Source of the DNA: Candidatus Eremiobacterota bacterium
GTDB lineage: Bacteria; Vulcanimicrobiota; CADAWZ01; Ess09-12
Direction: 5' to 3'
NCBI GenBank assembly: GCA_031082125.1
Contig: JAVHLM010000001.1
Span: forward strand, 259,972 to 323,971
DNA: 64,000 nucleotides
Shown: piece after piece, positions 35,392-43,601 of the stretch
How positions within the stretch are numbered: the stretch's first letter is position 1
Layout: each line of letters starts with the position of its first letter
The notes under the pieces: model-generated
Database searches by the model: none
Told to the model about the DNA's origin: nothing
What the model saw: the letters and a program-made list of their open reading frames with translations, nothing else
Position numbers and translations under genes: made by a program

Positions 35392-38300
35392 TGCTTCGCT
35401 GCTTCAAGCGCAGCCAGGGCTTCCACAAGCCTCCTGGAAAGCGGCAGCCGTGCGAGTCCCCCCATGAGAATCTTTCTCGCCTCATCGCGCCTCCCCGTGA
35501 GGGAATAAGCCTTTGACAGGTCAAGGATGGCTCCCTCGTCGGAAGGCTCGGTGGAGAGAATGAGACGGGCAAGAGTGATCGTTGACGGGTAATCATTCTC
35601 AGCACCGGCTATGGCAAGGAGGCTTCGGAGAATGACGGGATTTGAAGGGTCCATCTCCCTCTGCCTCTCAAGGATCCCGCGGGCCTCGGGGAGCATTCCC
35701 TTCTGGATAAGAAGCTGCGCCTTCAGAAAGGCAAGATCCCTGTTGGAGGAGCTCACTCCGGTTGCACCTTGAAGCAGATCCAGCGCTTCATCATATTTTT
35801 TCTGCTCCATCATGACCAGGATATATTTTTTCAGCGTCTCCTCATTGGTCTTGTCAAGGCTCCAGGCGGCACGGTACATTTCTTCCGCCCTGTCAAAGCA
35901 GTTCTGTTCCTCCAGCAGCCCGCCATAGATGAGGTAATATTCAGCAGGCCCGTGATCTCCCATGGTGAGGGTCTTCAGAAGCTCCTGGGCCTTCATGACC
36001 TGCCTCGCTTCAATAAGCCTGCGCACATGGTGGGCATTAAGCCTTTCATCGCCTGGATAAAGCGCAAGCCCCTCCCTCAGCACCCTGGCTGACAGGGGGA
36101 TCATCATCCTGCGGTAGAGCTCGTAGGAATCAGAATAAAAATTGCCGCTCAGCGTCTTCTCTGCATTCACCGTGCCGGGCGGCACGGAGTGAGCCTTGAA
36201 TTCATAAAGGGCCCTTGTTATCATGAGCTCCTTGTGGGTAAAGAGGCTCACAGGCGCCGAGAACTCCAGCAGCGGGTAATTGTCGGTATTGAGCATTGCC
36301 GTCTCTGCGAGAGGCCTTATCTCCGCGCTCAGTGCCAGATAATGGGAAAAGATGCTGTCAGGGGCAGTGATGCCTATCTTCCGAAGGGCGTCCCTGAAGG
36401 AGCTGTTCTGCTCATAGGCAGCCCTGATGCGGCTGTAATCCATCGAGATCGGCGAAGGGCTCCCCATGATGAGAAGATCGCCCGCTGCGCCAAACCAGAG
36501 GCTGCCCTCGGGAAAGACGCTGAAAAAGGTCCGCAGGATCATTTTCACGTTGGAAGGCTCCATGGAATAGATATGGACCCAGATGCATATGATCCCTTCC
36601 TTTTTAAGACGGGACCGGCAGACTTGGTAAAACTCCCGGGTAAAAAGGCTCGACACCCCCGAAATCCATGGATTTGAAGGCTCTGATATTATTATGTCAT
36701 AAAGCTTCTTTGAGCAGAGAAGGGCATTTCTGCCGTCATTGGGGAGCATCTTGAGGCGGGGATCTGAAAGGATATTGCCATTATAAGGAGCAAAAAACTT
36801 CTGCGCCTCGATCACTGCAGGCTCGAGCTCCGCGCATTCCACTGACTCGATTTCCGGAAAATCCAGCACTGCCTTGACGGTGATGCCGCTTCCAAGGCCG
36901 AGGATGAATACATTCCGCGGGCTCTTCAGCGAGAGAGCGGGAAGGTATCCGGAGAGAAGCTGTGTCGGCATATCCCCCCCCGTGCTCGCATCAACTTTTC
37001 CGTTAATCCTGAGATCGTGCCCCTCGGCGTTTCTGTATACTGCCACCGTGGCGCTTATGCCGTCACGGTAAAACTCCACGTTCTCCCTGGCCACTTTCTT
37101 GAAATCAGGAAGCATTGCCTGGTAGACCTCGGCATATATGGCAGAACCGCTGCTCATGACTGCGGGGTTCCACGGCGGCAAGAGGCCCGACAGGACCACC
37201 ACCAGCACCGCGATGAAAAGACAGAGGGTCCTCGCTCCCCTGCGGCCCTTGACCATGAAAAGTATTGCAAGCCCCCCCACCACGTTGAGCAGGACGCCAA
37301 TCCTGAGGCTGTTCTGCACGCCTATGACGGGGATGAGGACAAACCCGGTAAGAAAGGAGCCGGCGATGCAGCCAAGGGTATTGACGGCATAGATGCTTCC
37401 TATGCTTTTGCCGAGAAACTCCATGCTCCTGGTCGCCAGCTTCCCCACGAGGGGGAAGATAAAGCCCATCAGGGTCGTGGGCAGAAGCATCACGGCAAAG
37501 CAGAGCAGGAAGTCAAGGGCCACCACCATGGAATACGAGCCCTTGGCGATGGGGTAGATTCTTATGAAGAGGAGAGGCATTACCCCAAGCAGGGGGATGA
37601 TGAGAACGCATGAAGCGCCAAGCACAATCTCGAGCCATCCGAACGATGAGGCCGGGAAGGCGAACCTCCTGGAGAGCACGCTGTATATGATGCTCCCGAG
37701 TGCAATTCCCGCGAGAAATGACGCAAGCATGGTGGAAAAGGCATAGGTGGAGCTTCCAAGGGAAAGGGAGAGCGATCTGGTCCATGCAAGCTCATACACC
37801 ATGGAGGCAAAACCTGTGAGGGCAAAGACTGATACTATGAACAGAGAGAGGCGCCTTTCCCGGCCTTCTTCGAGGGGGACGGGAAGAGCTGTTTCTGAGG
37901 CTTCCGGGGTTGCCGTTTCAGCGCCGCCAGGGGCCGCAGCTCTATCTTCTTCTTGTGCTGCAGGGAGCTTTTTCATCTCCCTGTCAAGGTAATATACAAG
38001 GACCGCTATGCCCAGGTTTATCACCGCGGCGCTCTGGAGCGTGGCGGTGATGCCGAAGTTGGCAATCAGGTAAAAACCGGAGAGGATGGTGCCTGTCACG
38101 GCGCCTGCCGTGTTGACGAAATAGAGGAGCCCGAGGCGGCTTCCAAGCTCTCCGTATGAGCGGATAAGGGTCCTCGAAAGGAGCGGCAGCGTTCCTCCCA
38201 TGCAGAAGGTGGGGATGATGAGGGCGGCCATCGACAGCACAAAACAGAGACTTCTCTGAAAAACGATGGGGTAGCCGGAAAAGACCACATAAAGATGCTC

Positions 38301-38630
38301 TATTCCCTTGAAAAGGGCTGGCGTAAAAAGGCAGTAAAGGCCCACGACACCCTCAAGGAGGCCGTAGAGAAGCAGGGGCGATATGACACCCCGGCCGGGA
38401 AGCCTCACTCCCCTGTCGGCCCATTTCCCGAAGTAAAAGCTTCCCAGTGCAAGGCCCGCCATAAAGGCCGTAATCACTGTGCTCACGGCGTACGTAGTGT
38501 GGCCGAATACAAGGCCCAGCATCCGGACCCAGAGGACCTGGTACACGAGGCCGCACATCCCGGAGAGGAAAAAGCATATTCCTATGGAGAGAGAGAAGGA
38601 ACGGGACCTGGTTTCATTGGTGCTCGCCAT
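35388..38630 (-). CDS. membrane-embedded spermidine-synthase-like protein with C-terminal TPR repeats
   Basis: The 1,080-residue protein has two sets of membrane helices (about residues 10-215 and 250-470) of the MFS-like type found fused to SpeE. The motifs are GLVYQVLWVRMLGLVFGHT and ASMVYELAWTRSLSLSLGSST. A methyltransferase-fold spermidine-synthase domain spans about 520-740: VFILGLGSGITVKAVL, ECAELEPAV, DGRNALL, YDIIISEPSNPW. TPR-like helical pairs fill 850-1075. The SAM-binding glycine loop is intact; the aminopropyl acceptor site cannot be judged. Such fusions are common in uncultured bacteria and their substrate is unknown. It lies 54 bases after the PilZ gene and overlaps the ankyrin gene by 4 bases. 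Confidence 0.9.
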   Translation of the reverse strand: MASTNETRSRSFSLSIGICFFLSGMCGLVYQVLWVRMLGLVFGHTTYAVSTVITAFMAGLALGSFYFGKWADRGVRLPGRGVISPLLLYGLLEGVVGLYCLFTPALFKGIEHLYVVFSGYPIVFQRSLCFVLSMAALIIPTFCMGGTLPLLSRTLIRSYGELGSRLGLLYFVNTAGAVTGTILSGFYLIANFGITATLQSAAVINLGIAVLVYYLDREMKKLPAAQEEDRAAAPGGAETATPEASETALPVPLEEGRERRLSLFIVSVFALTGFASMVYELAWTRSLSLSLGSSTYAFSTMLASFLAGIALGSIIYSVLSRRFAFPASSFGWLEIVLGASCVLIIPLLGVMPLLFIRIYPIAKGSYSMVVALDFLLCFAVMLLPTTLMGFIFPLVGKLATRSMEFLGKSIGSIYAVNTLGCIAGSFLTGFVLIPVIGVQNSLRIGVLLNVVGGLAILFMVKGRRGARTLCLFIAVLVVVLSGLLPPWNPAVMSSGSAIYAEVYQAMLPDFKKVARENVEFYRDGISATVAVYRNAEGHDLRINGKVDASTGGDMPTQLLSGYLPALSLKSPRNVFILGLGSGITVKAVLDFPEIESVECAELEPAVIEAQKFFAPYNGNILSDPRLKMLPNDGRNALLCSKKLYDIIISEPSNPWISGVSSLFTREFYQVCRSRLKKEGIICIWVHIYSMEPSNVKMILRTFFSVFPEGSLWFGAAGDLLIMGSPSPISMDYSRIRAAYEQNSSFRDALRKIGITAPDSIFSHYLALSAEIRPLAETAMLNTDNYPLLEFSAPVSLFTHKELMITRALYEFKAHSVPPGTVNAEKTLSGNFYSDSYELYRRMMIPLSARVLREGLALYPGDERLNAHHVRRLIEARQVMKAQELLKTLTMGDHGPAEYYLIYGGLLEEQNCFDRAEEMYRAAWSLDKTNEETLKKYILVMMEQKKYDEALDLLQGATGVSSSNRDLAFLKAQLLIQKGMLPEARGILERQREMDPSNPVILRSLLAIAGAENDYPSTITLARLILSTEPSDEGAILDLSKAYSLTGRRDEARKILMGGLARLPLSRRLVEALAALEAAKQ

Positions 38631-38684
38631 GCCTCTAAAGTTCTTGCTGGCAGGTCTTTTTCCTTTTCGCGCTCCCGGGCCCCA

Positions 38685-39086
38685 TCAGGCAGCGGAGGCT
38701 CCCAGCTCAGCCTGATAGCGGATAAAAGAGAGATATCTCCTTATGAGACCCTTAATCTCAGGGGAGAGGGAGAGAAACTCCGCACCGCACTCTGAAATGC
38801 TCCTGCGCTGCCGGGACCATGCTATCCTGAGAGGGAGAAGAAGGGAGGTCCCGTTGTAAAATATAAGCACCTCACCGCTTTCCACAGGAGGCAGGTGATG
38901 TTCCAGGGCCATTTTTATCCCCCTGAAGCTTATGTCGATGATCCTTGCCTGATGGCACCTGCCGCCATAGGTAAAATAAAATGAAGTCTCGCCAAGGGGA
39001 ACTCTGGCGGCATCACGTTTTTCAATGACCAGTTCCCTGCTGAAATACATCTCGTCAACTTCATCAAGCACTTTCTTCACACTCAT
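38685..39086 (-). CDS. PilZ domain c-di-GMP effector
   Basis: The 133-residue protein has one PilZ domain after a 25-residue lead. EKRDAARVPLGE gives the RxxxR motif near residues 24-28 and DISFRGIKMAL the D/NxSxxG motif near 50-55, so c-di-GMP binding is expected. Its start lies directly after the stop of the diguanylate cyclase gene with no gap. Enzyme and effector are thus translated from one message and may form a local signalling pair. Confidence 0.9.
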   Translation of the reverse strand: MSVKKVLDEVDEMYFSRELVIEKRDAARVPLGETSFYFTYGGRCHQARIIDISFRGIKMALEHHLPPVESGEVLIFYNGTSLLLPLRIAWSRQRRSISECGAEFLSLSPEIKGLIRRYLSFIRYQAELGASAA

Positions 39087-39707
39087 CTAGTTCCCCCCCA
39101 CACGGGCATGAAGTGCCGGTGTCATCCCGGCACTCACACGGTTCCTGCCCTGTCTTTTTGACTGATAGAGGAATTCATCGGCTTTCCTGAAGACCTCTCC
39201 GGCCCCTCCAGGGCAGCGTGAGATCCCCGCAACTCCGGCACTCACCGTGATGCTCAGTGGATGACGGTCATAGACAAAAGCCTGGCCGGCGATGGAATGC
39301 ACAATCCGCCAGGCGACTCCTGCCGCCTTGTCCTCTTCCGTTTCAGGCAGCAAGATAACAAACTCGTCGCCGCCATAACGCACACAGACATCATAGGCTC
39401 TGAGGGTGGTCTTCAGGCAGCGGGCAACGGCTCTTATCACAGAGCTCCCTGCGAGATGGCCGAGGGAATCATTGACTGCCTTGAGATTGTCGATGTCTAT
39501 CATCACGAGGGAGAACTCGCGGCCCTTTTCCTGGAATCCCCTGATCTCCTCTTCAAGCCGCTTCCCAAGGTAGCGTATGTTATGAAGGCCCGTGAGGTCG
39601 TCAAGATTCACCAGCTCTCTCAGGGACCTGAGCTCCTCTTCGAGCATCCCTGTGCGCTCTCTCAGCGCCTGGATTTCCTCCAGATAACCCTGTTCTCTGT
39701 CTCTCAC
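39087..39707 (-). CDS. soluble diguanylate cyclase (GGDEF)
   Basis: GTG 39707 is preceded by GGAGGGG at a spacing of 6. The 206-residue protein has an N-terminal coiled coil (residues 5-35) that should dimerise it, then a complete GGDEF domain: DDLTGLHNIRYLGKRL, MIDIDNLKAVNDSLGH and RYGGDEFVILLPE. RAYD sits five residues before GGDEF, so the inhibitory I-site (RxxD) is present and product inhibition is expected. There is no sensor domain or membrane segment. It leads an operon with PilZ, MFS/SpeE/TPR and ankyrin genes. Confidence 0.93.
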   Translation of the reverse strand: MRDREQGYLEEIQALRERTGMLEEELRSLRELVNLDDLTGLHNIRYLGKRLEEEIRGFQEKGREFSLVMIDIDNLKAVNDSLGHLAGSSVIRAVARCLKTTLRAYDVCVRYGGDEFVILLPETEEDKAAGVAWRIVHSIAGQAFVYDRHPLSITVSAGVAGISRCPGGAGEVFRKADEFLYQSKRQGRNRVSAGMTPALHARVGGN

Positions 39708-39804
39708 GGCGGACCCCTCCCCCTGGCACCCTTCGGCTTCTCTCTTCTGTCTCCATTATAATTCCAGGGGTCTCCATGGGAGTGTATGTTTTGGCACAAT
39801 TGCC

Positions 39805-39834
39805 GTTAACAATATATGAACGTCATGTTAACAA
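39805..39834. promoter_or_regulatory. direct repeat GTTAACAA upstream of the diguanylate cyclase operon
   Basis: GTTAACAA occurs at 39805-39812 and 39827-39834, 22 bp apart, or about two helical turns. It lies in the 190-base gap shared by two minus-strand genes. GTTAAC is itself palindromic. It may be a binding site upstream of the GGDEF gene, but no regulator is identified. Confidence 0.3.
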
Positions 39835-39898
39835 ATTGTTTCCAGGCTGGCCCTGCCTCACTTGTGCCGCCAGAAAGCCGGACTGTGCTGTTCTCTGG

Positions 39899-40291
39899 TT
39901 ACTTTGACTGGTAAAATTCCCGGCCTATCTTCCAGTATCCGTTTTCCAGAACCATTGTGACGCTTCCCTTGCATTCTTTTTTCGTCAGTTTCTCTTTTCC
40001 GACCACTATCAGCCTCATATCCTTGCCATCGGGAATCCTGTTTACGATAAAGAGATCGACGGGTGCGCGGCTCTTCATTTCTTTGAATGCCTTCTCCCTG
40101 TCCTGCATGTCCAGCTCTTTGAGCCTGGCGCTCGAGAGGCATGACGAGATATCCTTGATGCTCTTCGCACTTTCCAGGGTAGCCAGGTACTTCACATAGG
40201 CTTCCGACGGGTCGTTGGCACTGCATGATATCCCCGCTGCACAGAGCCATAGTATCACAGTCCCGAGAATCATCGCACAGAATCTGAGCAT
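39899..40291 (-). CDS. small exported protein, function unknown
   Basis: The 130-residue protein starts with a hydrophobic signal (MLRFCAMILGTVILWLCAAG) ending in ISC, which could be a weak lipobox. The mature part has a helix-helix-strand pattern (SEAYVKYLATLESAKSIKDI, ending SVTMVLENGYWKIGREFYQSK). This resembles small NTF2-like or DUF4878-type periplasmic domains. The match is loose. It follows the pseudokinase gene by about 40 bases on the same strand and may share its transcript. Confidence 0.65.
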   Translation of the reverse strand: MLRFCAMILGTVILWLCAAGISCSANDPSEAYVKYLATLESAKSIKDISSCLSSARLKELDMQDREKAFKEMKSRAPVDLFIVNRIPDGKDMRLIVVGKEKLTKKECKGSVTMVLENGYWKIGREFYQSK

Positions 40292-40330
40292 GGAATCCTC
40301 TCCTTTCAGTCTCAGGTGTTTTTTAAAAGG

Positions 40331-41815
40331 TTATTTTTCCTTGGGCTCTTCCTTCACCTTGATGGTGTCCATCACCTTGATCAAGGAGTTGATGAGCTCT
40401 ATCTTTTCCTCCTGGGCCTCTTGGGGCAATGAGGAAAGGAGCTCCAGCTCTTTCTTGGAGTCTTCTCCACCCTCTCCCGGCGCCCCGGGGGAAGGTGAAT
40501 CGCTTTTGCCCGGGGGCTCTGTCACCTTGTTCTTTTCAAGCCATCTCCTGAACTCGGTGACATGGGCTTCGTTGACGATGATCTTCACGGGCGCGGGAGC
40601 CTCGGAAGGATGAGGGGGCTTCTCGGCCTGCATGGATGACCGGGCTTTTCTTCTTTCAAAGGCTGCCGGGGTTCTTTCTTCAGGCTTTACACTCCCTTTT
40701 TCATCGGGGTGCGCGGGCTTCCGGTCGTCAGGGTGCACGACAGGCTTGCGGTCATCAGGGTGCACGGGCCTCCGGTCATCGGGATGCGAGGGCTTCCGGT
40801 CTTCCGGGTGGACCGGTACCTTATTGTCTGGATAAGACGGCACCTTATCACCGGGATACTTCACCGGTGCGGCAGCGGGGTATGGCGGGGGCACGGCAAT
40901 GAAATCGGCCCATGGGAGCACTTCCGTGCTCATCCTGAGAATTTCAAGGACCTTGCCTGCCGAAGGGGGAGGGCCTGACTCCCAGCTCACCATCGAGGCA
41001 ATGACTTTCCCGAGATAACCGGGAATCTCGCCGGCGCCGCTCCTCAATGACTCCAGAGAAGCCTTTGAGAGTGATTCGGGCTTTTCGCCCTTTAAAAGGC
41101 AGAACATGAGAAGCCCGATGGAATAGAGATCCCCCCGGGGCTCCTTCCAGGCAGCCTCTCCTTCAGGGGAAAGAAATCCCCCGCCAAGGAGGCTCTTTCC
41201 ACGGGGAGATGAAAAGCCCGGCAGGGTCTGGCCGAGAAGTGTCACCTCGCCCTCGCGTATCATGATATTTGCCGGATTGATGTCGCCATGAACCTGCACA
41301 GAGCCTCTGGTATGGAGATATTTCAATGTCTCCAGGAGCTGCCTGATAAAATCAAGGACCTCCTGAAGGGGGAACGTCTTTCTTTCTCTCATCATCGTCT
41401 CAAGGGTAGTGCCATCATGATAGGTCATGACAATAAAATAGGCTTCCTGGCCGCTCGAGGGATCAGGGGCAGAAAAAAAGTCAAATACAAGGGGAAGGCC
41501 CCGCTGATTCAGCGTTGAAAGCGTTTTTCCAAGGTCCTTGAAGCGCTCCTCCTCGGCAAAACGCTCCTTGATAAGCTTGAGGTCGGCAGGATCGGCTCCG
41601 GAGGGGTAAATCCTCTTCACGGTCACGATACTTCTGTCGCGGAGGCTTCTGGCCTTGTAAAGGGCCACTCTTCCGCCTGACTTGATTTCGGCGAGAATCT
41701 CGTAGCGGTTATCGATGACAGGGCCTACAGGGCCTCCGGGAGCCATCTTCTCCCTGCAGTCGCTGCAGATGTTCTGTTCTGTCTGCTTTCCGCAGAATTC
41801 ACAGTGAAACGTCAT
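40331..41815 (-). CDS. zinc-ribbon kinase-fold protein, probable pseudokinase
   Basis: The start is taken at Met 41815, which begins MTFHCEFCGKQTEQNICSDC, a four-cysteine zinc ribbon; the longer frame to 41875 adds nothing recognisable. A kinase-like domain follows at about residues 30-280. The glycine loop is poor (IKSGGRVALYKA). The VTVK lysine is present and the catalytic loop reads VHGDINPANIM. The DFG position reads LLGQTLPG, so the metal-binding Asp is not seen. Catalysis is doubtful and a regulatory role more likely. Residues about 320-380 are octapeptide HPDDRKPx repeats, and the C-terminus is acidic and helical. Confidence 0.8.
   Translation of the reverse strand: MTFHCEFCGKQTEQNICSDCREKMAPGGPVGPVIDNRYEILAEIKSGGRVALYKARSLRDRSIVTVKRIYPSGADPADLKLIKERFAEEERFKDLGKTLSTLNQRGLPLVFDFFSAPDPSSGQEAYFIVMTYHDGTTLETMMRERKTFPLQEVLDFIRQLLETLKYLHTRGSVQVHGDINPANIMIREGEVTLLGQTLPGFSSPRGKSLLGGGFLSPEGEAAWKEPRGDLYSIGLLMFCLLKGEKPESLSKASLESLRSGAGEIPGYLGKVIASMVSWESGPPPSAGKVLEILRMSTEVLPWADFIAVPPPYPAAAPVKYPGDKVPSYPDNKVPVHPEDRKPSHPDDRRPVHPDDRKPVVHPDDRKPAHPDEKGSVKPEERTPAAFERRKARSSMQAEKPPHPSEAPAPVKIIVNEAHVTEFRRWLEKNKVTEPPGKSDSPSPGAPGEGGEDSKKELELLSSLPQEAQEEKIELINSLIKVMDTIKVKEEPKEK
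40678..40861 (-). repeat. in-frame repeats coding about eight HPDDRKP-like octapeptides
   Basis: The pseudokinase gene contains about eight 24-bp units that translate as YPGDKVPS, YPDNKVPV, HPEDRKPS, HPDDRRPV, HPDDRKP(VV), HPDDRKPA, HPDEKGSV and KPEERTP. The central units are most alike and the outer ones diverged, the usual outcome of slippage expansion. Confidence 0.85.
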
Positions 41816-41875
41816 CTCCCGGCACCACCTCACACTGGCATGGGGCATGAAAACCCCGGTGATATACTGCCACAC

Positions 41876-41895
41876 ATTATGCTTTCATGCATAAT
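41876..41895. other. inverted repeat ATTATGC-N6-GCATAAT
   Basis: A perfect 7-bp inverted repeat lies about 60 bases upstream of the pseudokinase gene, between two divergent genes. It may be an operator. No regulator is suggested by the context. Confidence 0.35.
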
Positions 41896-42020
41896 GATGC
41901 CGTCAGTTATGCTCTGGAGTATTATTGTAACTGAAAAGGGGAGAAAAAGCAAGAAACTCCCCGGGACCCTCAGGGAAGACAAAGTTTAACCAAATGGAAA
42001 TATCCTTTTCCTCTGTGCCA

Positions 42021-42029
42021 TGCTATAAT
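42021..42029 (+). promoter_or_regulatory. extended -10 promoter candidate
   Basis: TGCTATAAT is an extended -10 element ending 19 bases before ATG 42049. GGGAAGG serves as ribosome site. No clear -35 box was found. Confidence 0.5.
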
Positions 42030-42048
42030 ATTTTCCAGGGAAGGTCAT

Positions 42049-42417
42049 ATGCAGATAGAGCGGTCTGGCTTGTTTTCTTCACCGGGGCCACCCCTCAGCG
42101 GAAAGCCCCTGAAGGGCGGCGAAGGGCTCCTCAAATCACACCGGGACAAGGCGCTCATGGATATGTACGAGCGCTACCGTGAAAGTGCGGAACAGGCAGG
42201 AATATGGGACCGCCTCGGCCACAACGGCTTTTTCAGCGATTATGCCATTACGAATGCTCAGGAATATCTTGCTGACGGTATCATGTTCTACACGAAGGGC
42301 GAACGTTCGAGAGAAATCCTTAAAAAAGCCGATCCTTCCCTTTACGGGTATATCAGCGACCTCATGGCTCTCCGCCCCGGAGAGGCTGCGCCGCGGGAAC
42401 AGGCTCCCGGGAAGTAA
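42049..42417 (+). CDS. short hypothetical protein
   Basis: The 122-residue protein has a glycine- and proline-rich N-terminal 30 residues and a helical remainder (ALMDMYERYRESAEQAG, NAQEYLADGIMFYTKGER, ADPSLYGYISDLMAL). The second half loosely recalls the C-terminal helices of zincin-type metallopeptidases. At this length it is not a whole peptidase, and the resemblance may be chance. GGGAAGG precedes the ATG, and it is followed by the aldo-keto reductase gene after 6 bases, so the two are co-transcribed. Confidence 0.6.
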   Translation: MQIERSGLFSSPGPPLSGKPLKGGEGLLKSHRDKALMDMYERYRESAEQAGIWDRLGHNGFFSDYAITNAQEYLADGIMFYTKGERSREILKKADPSLYGYISDLMALRPGEAAPREQAPGK

Positions 42418-42423
42418 CACTCC

Positions 42424-43215
42424 ATGTACACGGCTGACCTTGCGAAAAACACCTCCATCCCCACGAGAATCCTCGGCAAAACAGGCCTCCCTGTCACGTG
42501 CATCGGGCTCGGTGGAGAGGGAGTGCTCAGAACTTTCGGCAAGACCTCAGAGGCCGTGAAGGTCATCCACAGGGCCCTGGATATTGGAATCACTTACTTT
42601 GACTGCGCCAGGGCTTATGCAGGGAGCGAAGGGTATTACGGTGCCGCCCTGGGAGCACGGCGTGACTCAATATTCCTCACGAGCAAGGCTTTTGAGCGCT
42701 CAAGAAAAGGCGCCATGGAGCAGCTTGAAACGACGCTTTCCACAATGAAAACCAGCTACCTTGACCTGTGGCAGGTCCATGATATAAGAAAATATGGGGA
42801 GCTTGAAGAGATCTCGTCACCCGGCGGGGCGCTGGAGGCCTTCGTGGAGGCCAGAGCCCAGGGGAAGGTGCGCTTCATCGGCGTCACCGCTCATTATGAT
42901 GCTTCTGTCCTCAAGAAGGCCCTTCATCTTTTCGATTTTGACACAGTGCTGATGCCTCTCTCGGCTGCTCATCCTCATTTCAAGCCTTTTCTCACCGATG
43001 TGCTTCCCATTGCGCTTGACAAGGGCATGGGAATAATTACGATGAAGGTCCTTGGCGGCACTTTTGTACCTGAGAGGCGCACCCCGGGGGAAGTAAAAAA
43101 GCTTATCACCTACTCGCTGTCCCTCCCGGTCTCCACAATGGTCATAGGCTGCAGCAGCCCGGGAGAGGTGGAGATGAACGCGGGCTTCGCAAGGGAGTTC
43201 AAGACCCTCCTCTAA
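42424..43215 (+). CDS. aldo/keto reductase
   Basis: The 263-residue protein has the AKR barrel signatures: LGKTGLPVTCIGLGGEG, the catalytic Asp and Tyr in YFDCARAYAGSE, Lys in LTSKAF, His in LWQVHDI, and an NADPH-binding tail (VIGCSSPGEVEMN). The catalytic tetrad Asp-Tyr-Lys-His is complete. It is slightly shorter than typical members (280-320 residues) and belongs to the bacterial oxidoreductase group of unknown substrate. Its end overlaps the convergent membrane protein gene by 4 bases. Confidence 0.9.
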   Translation: MYTADLAKNTSIPTRILGKTGLPVTCIGLGGEGVLRTFGKTSEAVKVIHRALDIGITYFDCARAYAGSEGYYGAALGARRDSIFLTSKAFERSRKGAMEQLETTLSTMKTSYLDLWQVHDIRKYGELEEISSPGGALEAFVEARAQGKVRFIGVTAHYDASVLKKALHLFDFDTVLMPLSAAHPHFKPFLTDVLPIALDKGMGIITMKVLGGTFVPERRTPGEVKKLITYSLSLPVSTMVIGCSSPGEVEMNAGFAREFKTLL

Positions 43216-43601
43216 AAAGCGCTGCCCAAAAGCCAGAAAAACCTGCACCACCACAGCGCGAAGATCAGGAAAAGCAGAGAGTAGAACACCGCAAGACCCC
43301 AGGCCCAGAAGGCCATGAACCTCTCGCGCCTGAGGAAAGAGCACACTATAAGAACTAGGGCTGAAATAGTGGTCGAGGTCATGAAAAACTGGTGGATCAT
43401 ATTCCCCGCACTGAGTAAATCCTGAATTCCGGGAGGTGTTATCCACCGGGCATAAATAAATATATGGGGAAAGATCCCCCTGAAAAGGAACCTTTCATTT
43501 CCAACCACAAAAAGAAACACCAGTACCATCGCGGCAGCAAAGGCCGCACCGGGGGCAAGTATGCTGGCACCGGCCTCTTTTGAAGGTTCCTGTTCGCTCA
43601 T
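43212..43601 (-). CDS. small membrane protein with three to four helices
   Basis: ATG 43601 has GGAGGGAG upstream and overlaps the stop of the RDD gene (ATGA), so it is preferred over the longer frame to 43643. The 129-residue product has hydrophobic segments near residues 15-35, 70-90 and 100-125. No family was recognised. Translational coupling with the RDD protein suggests a shared membrane complex. Confidence 0.7.
   Translation of the reverse strand: MSEQEPSKEAGASILAPGAAFAAAMVLVFLFVVGNERFLFRGIFPHIFIYARWITPPGIQDLLSAGNMIHQFFMTSTTISALVLIVCSFLRRERFMAFWAWGLAVFYSLLFLIFALWWCRFFWLLGSAF

Noticed and set aside
34171-35508. 445-codon plus-strand open frame
   Set aside because: It is the antisense shadow of the ankyrin array; its sequence has no domain character and the ankyrin frame is unmistakable.
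6491-41895. Shared 14-base motif (13 of 14 identical) near kup and upstream of the pseudokinase gene
   Set aside because: A single-mismatch 14-mer pair is expected many times by chance in 64 kb on two strands; no further copies or conserved spacing support it.
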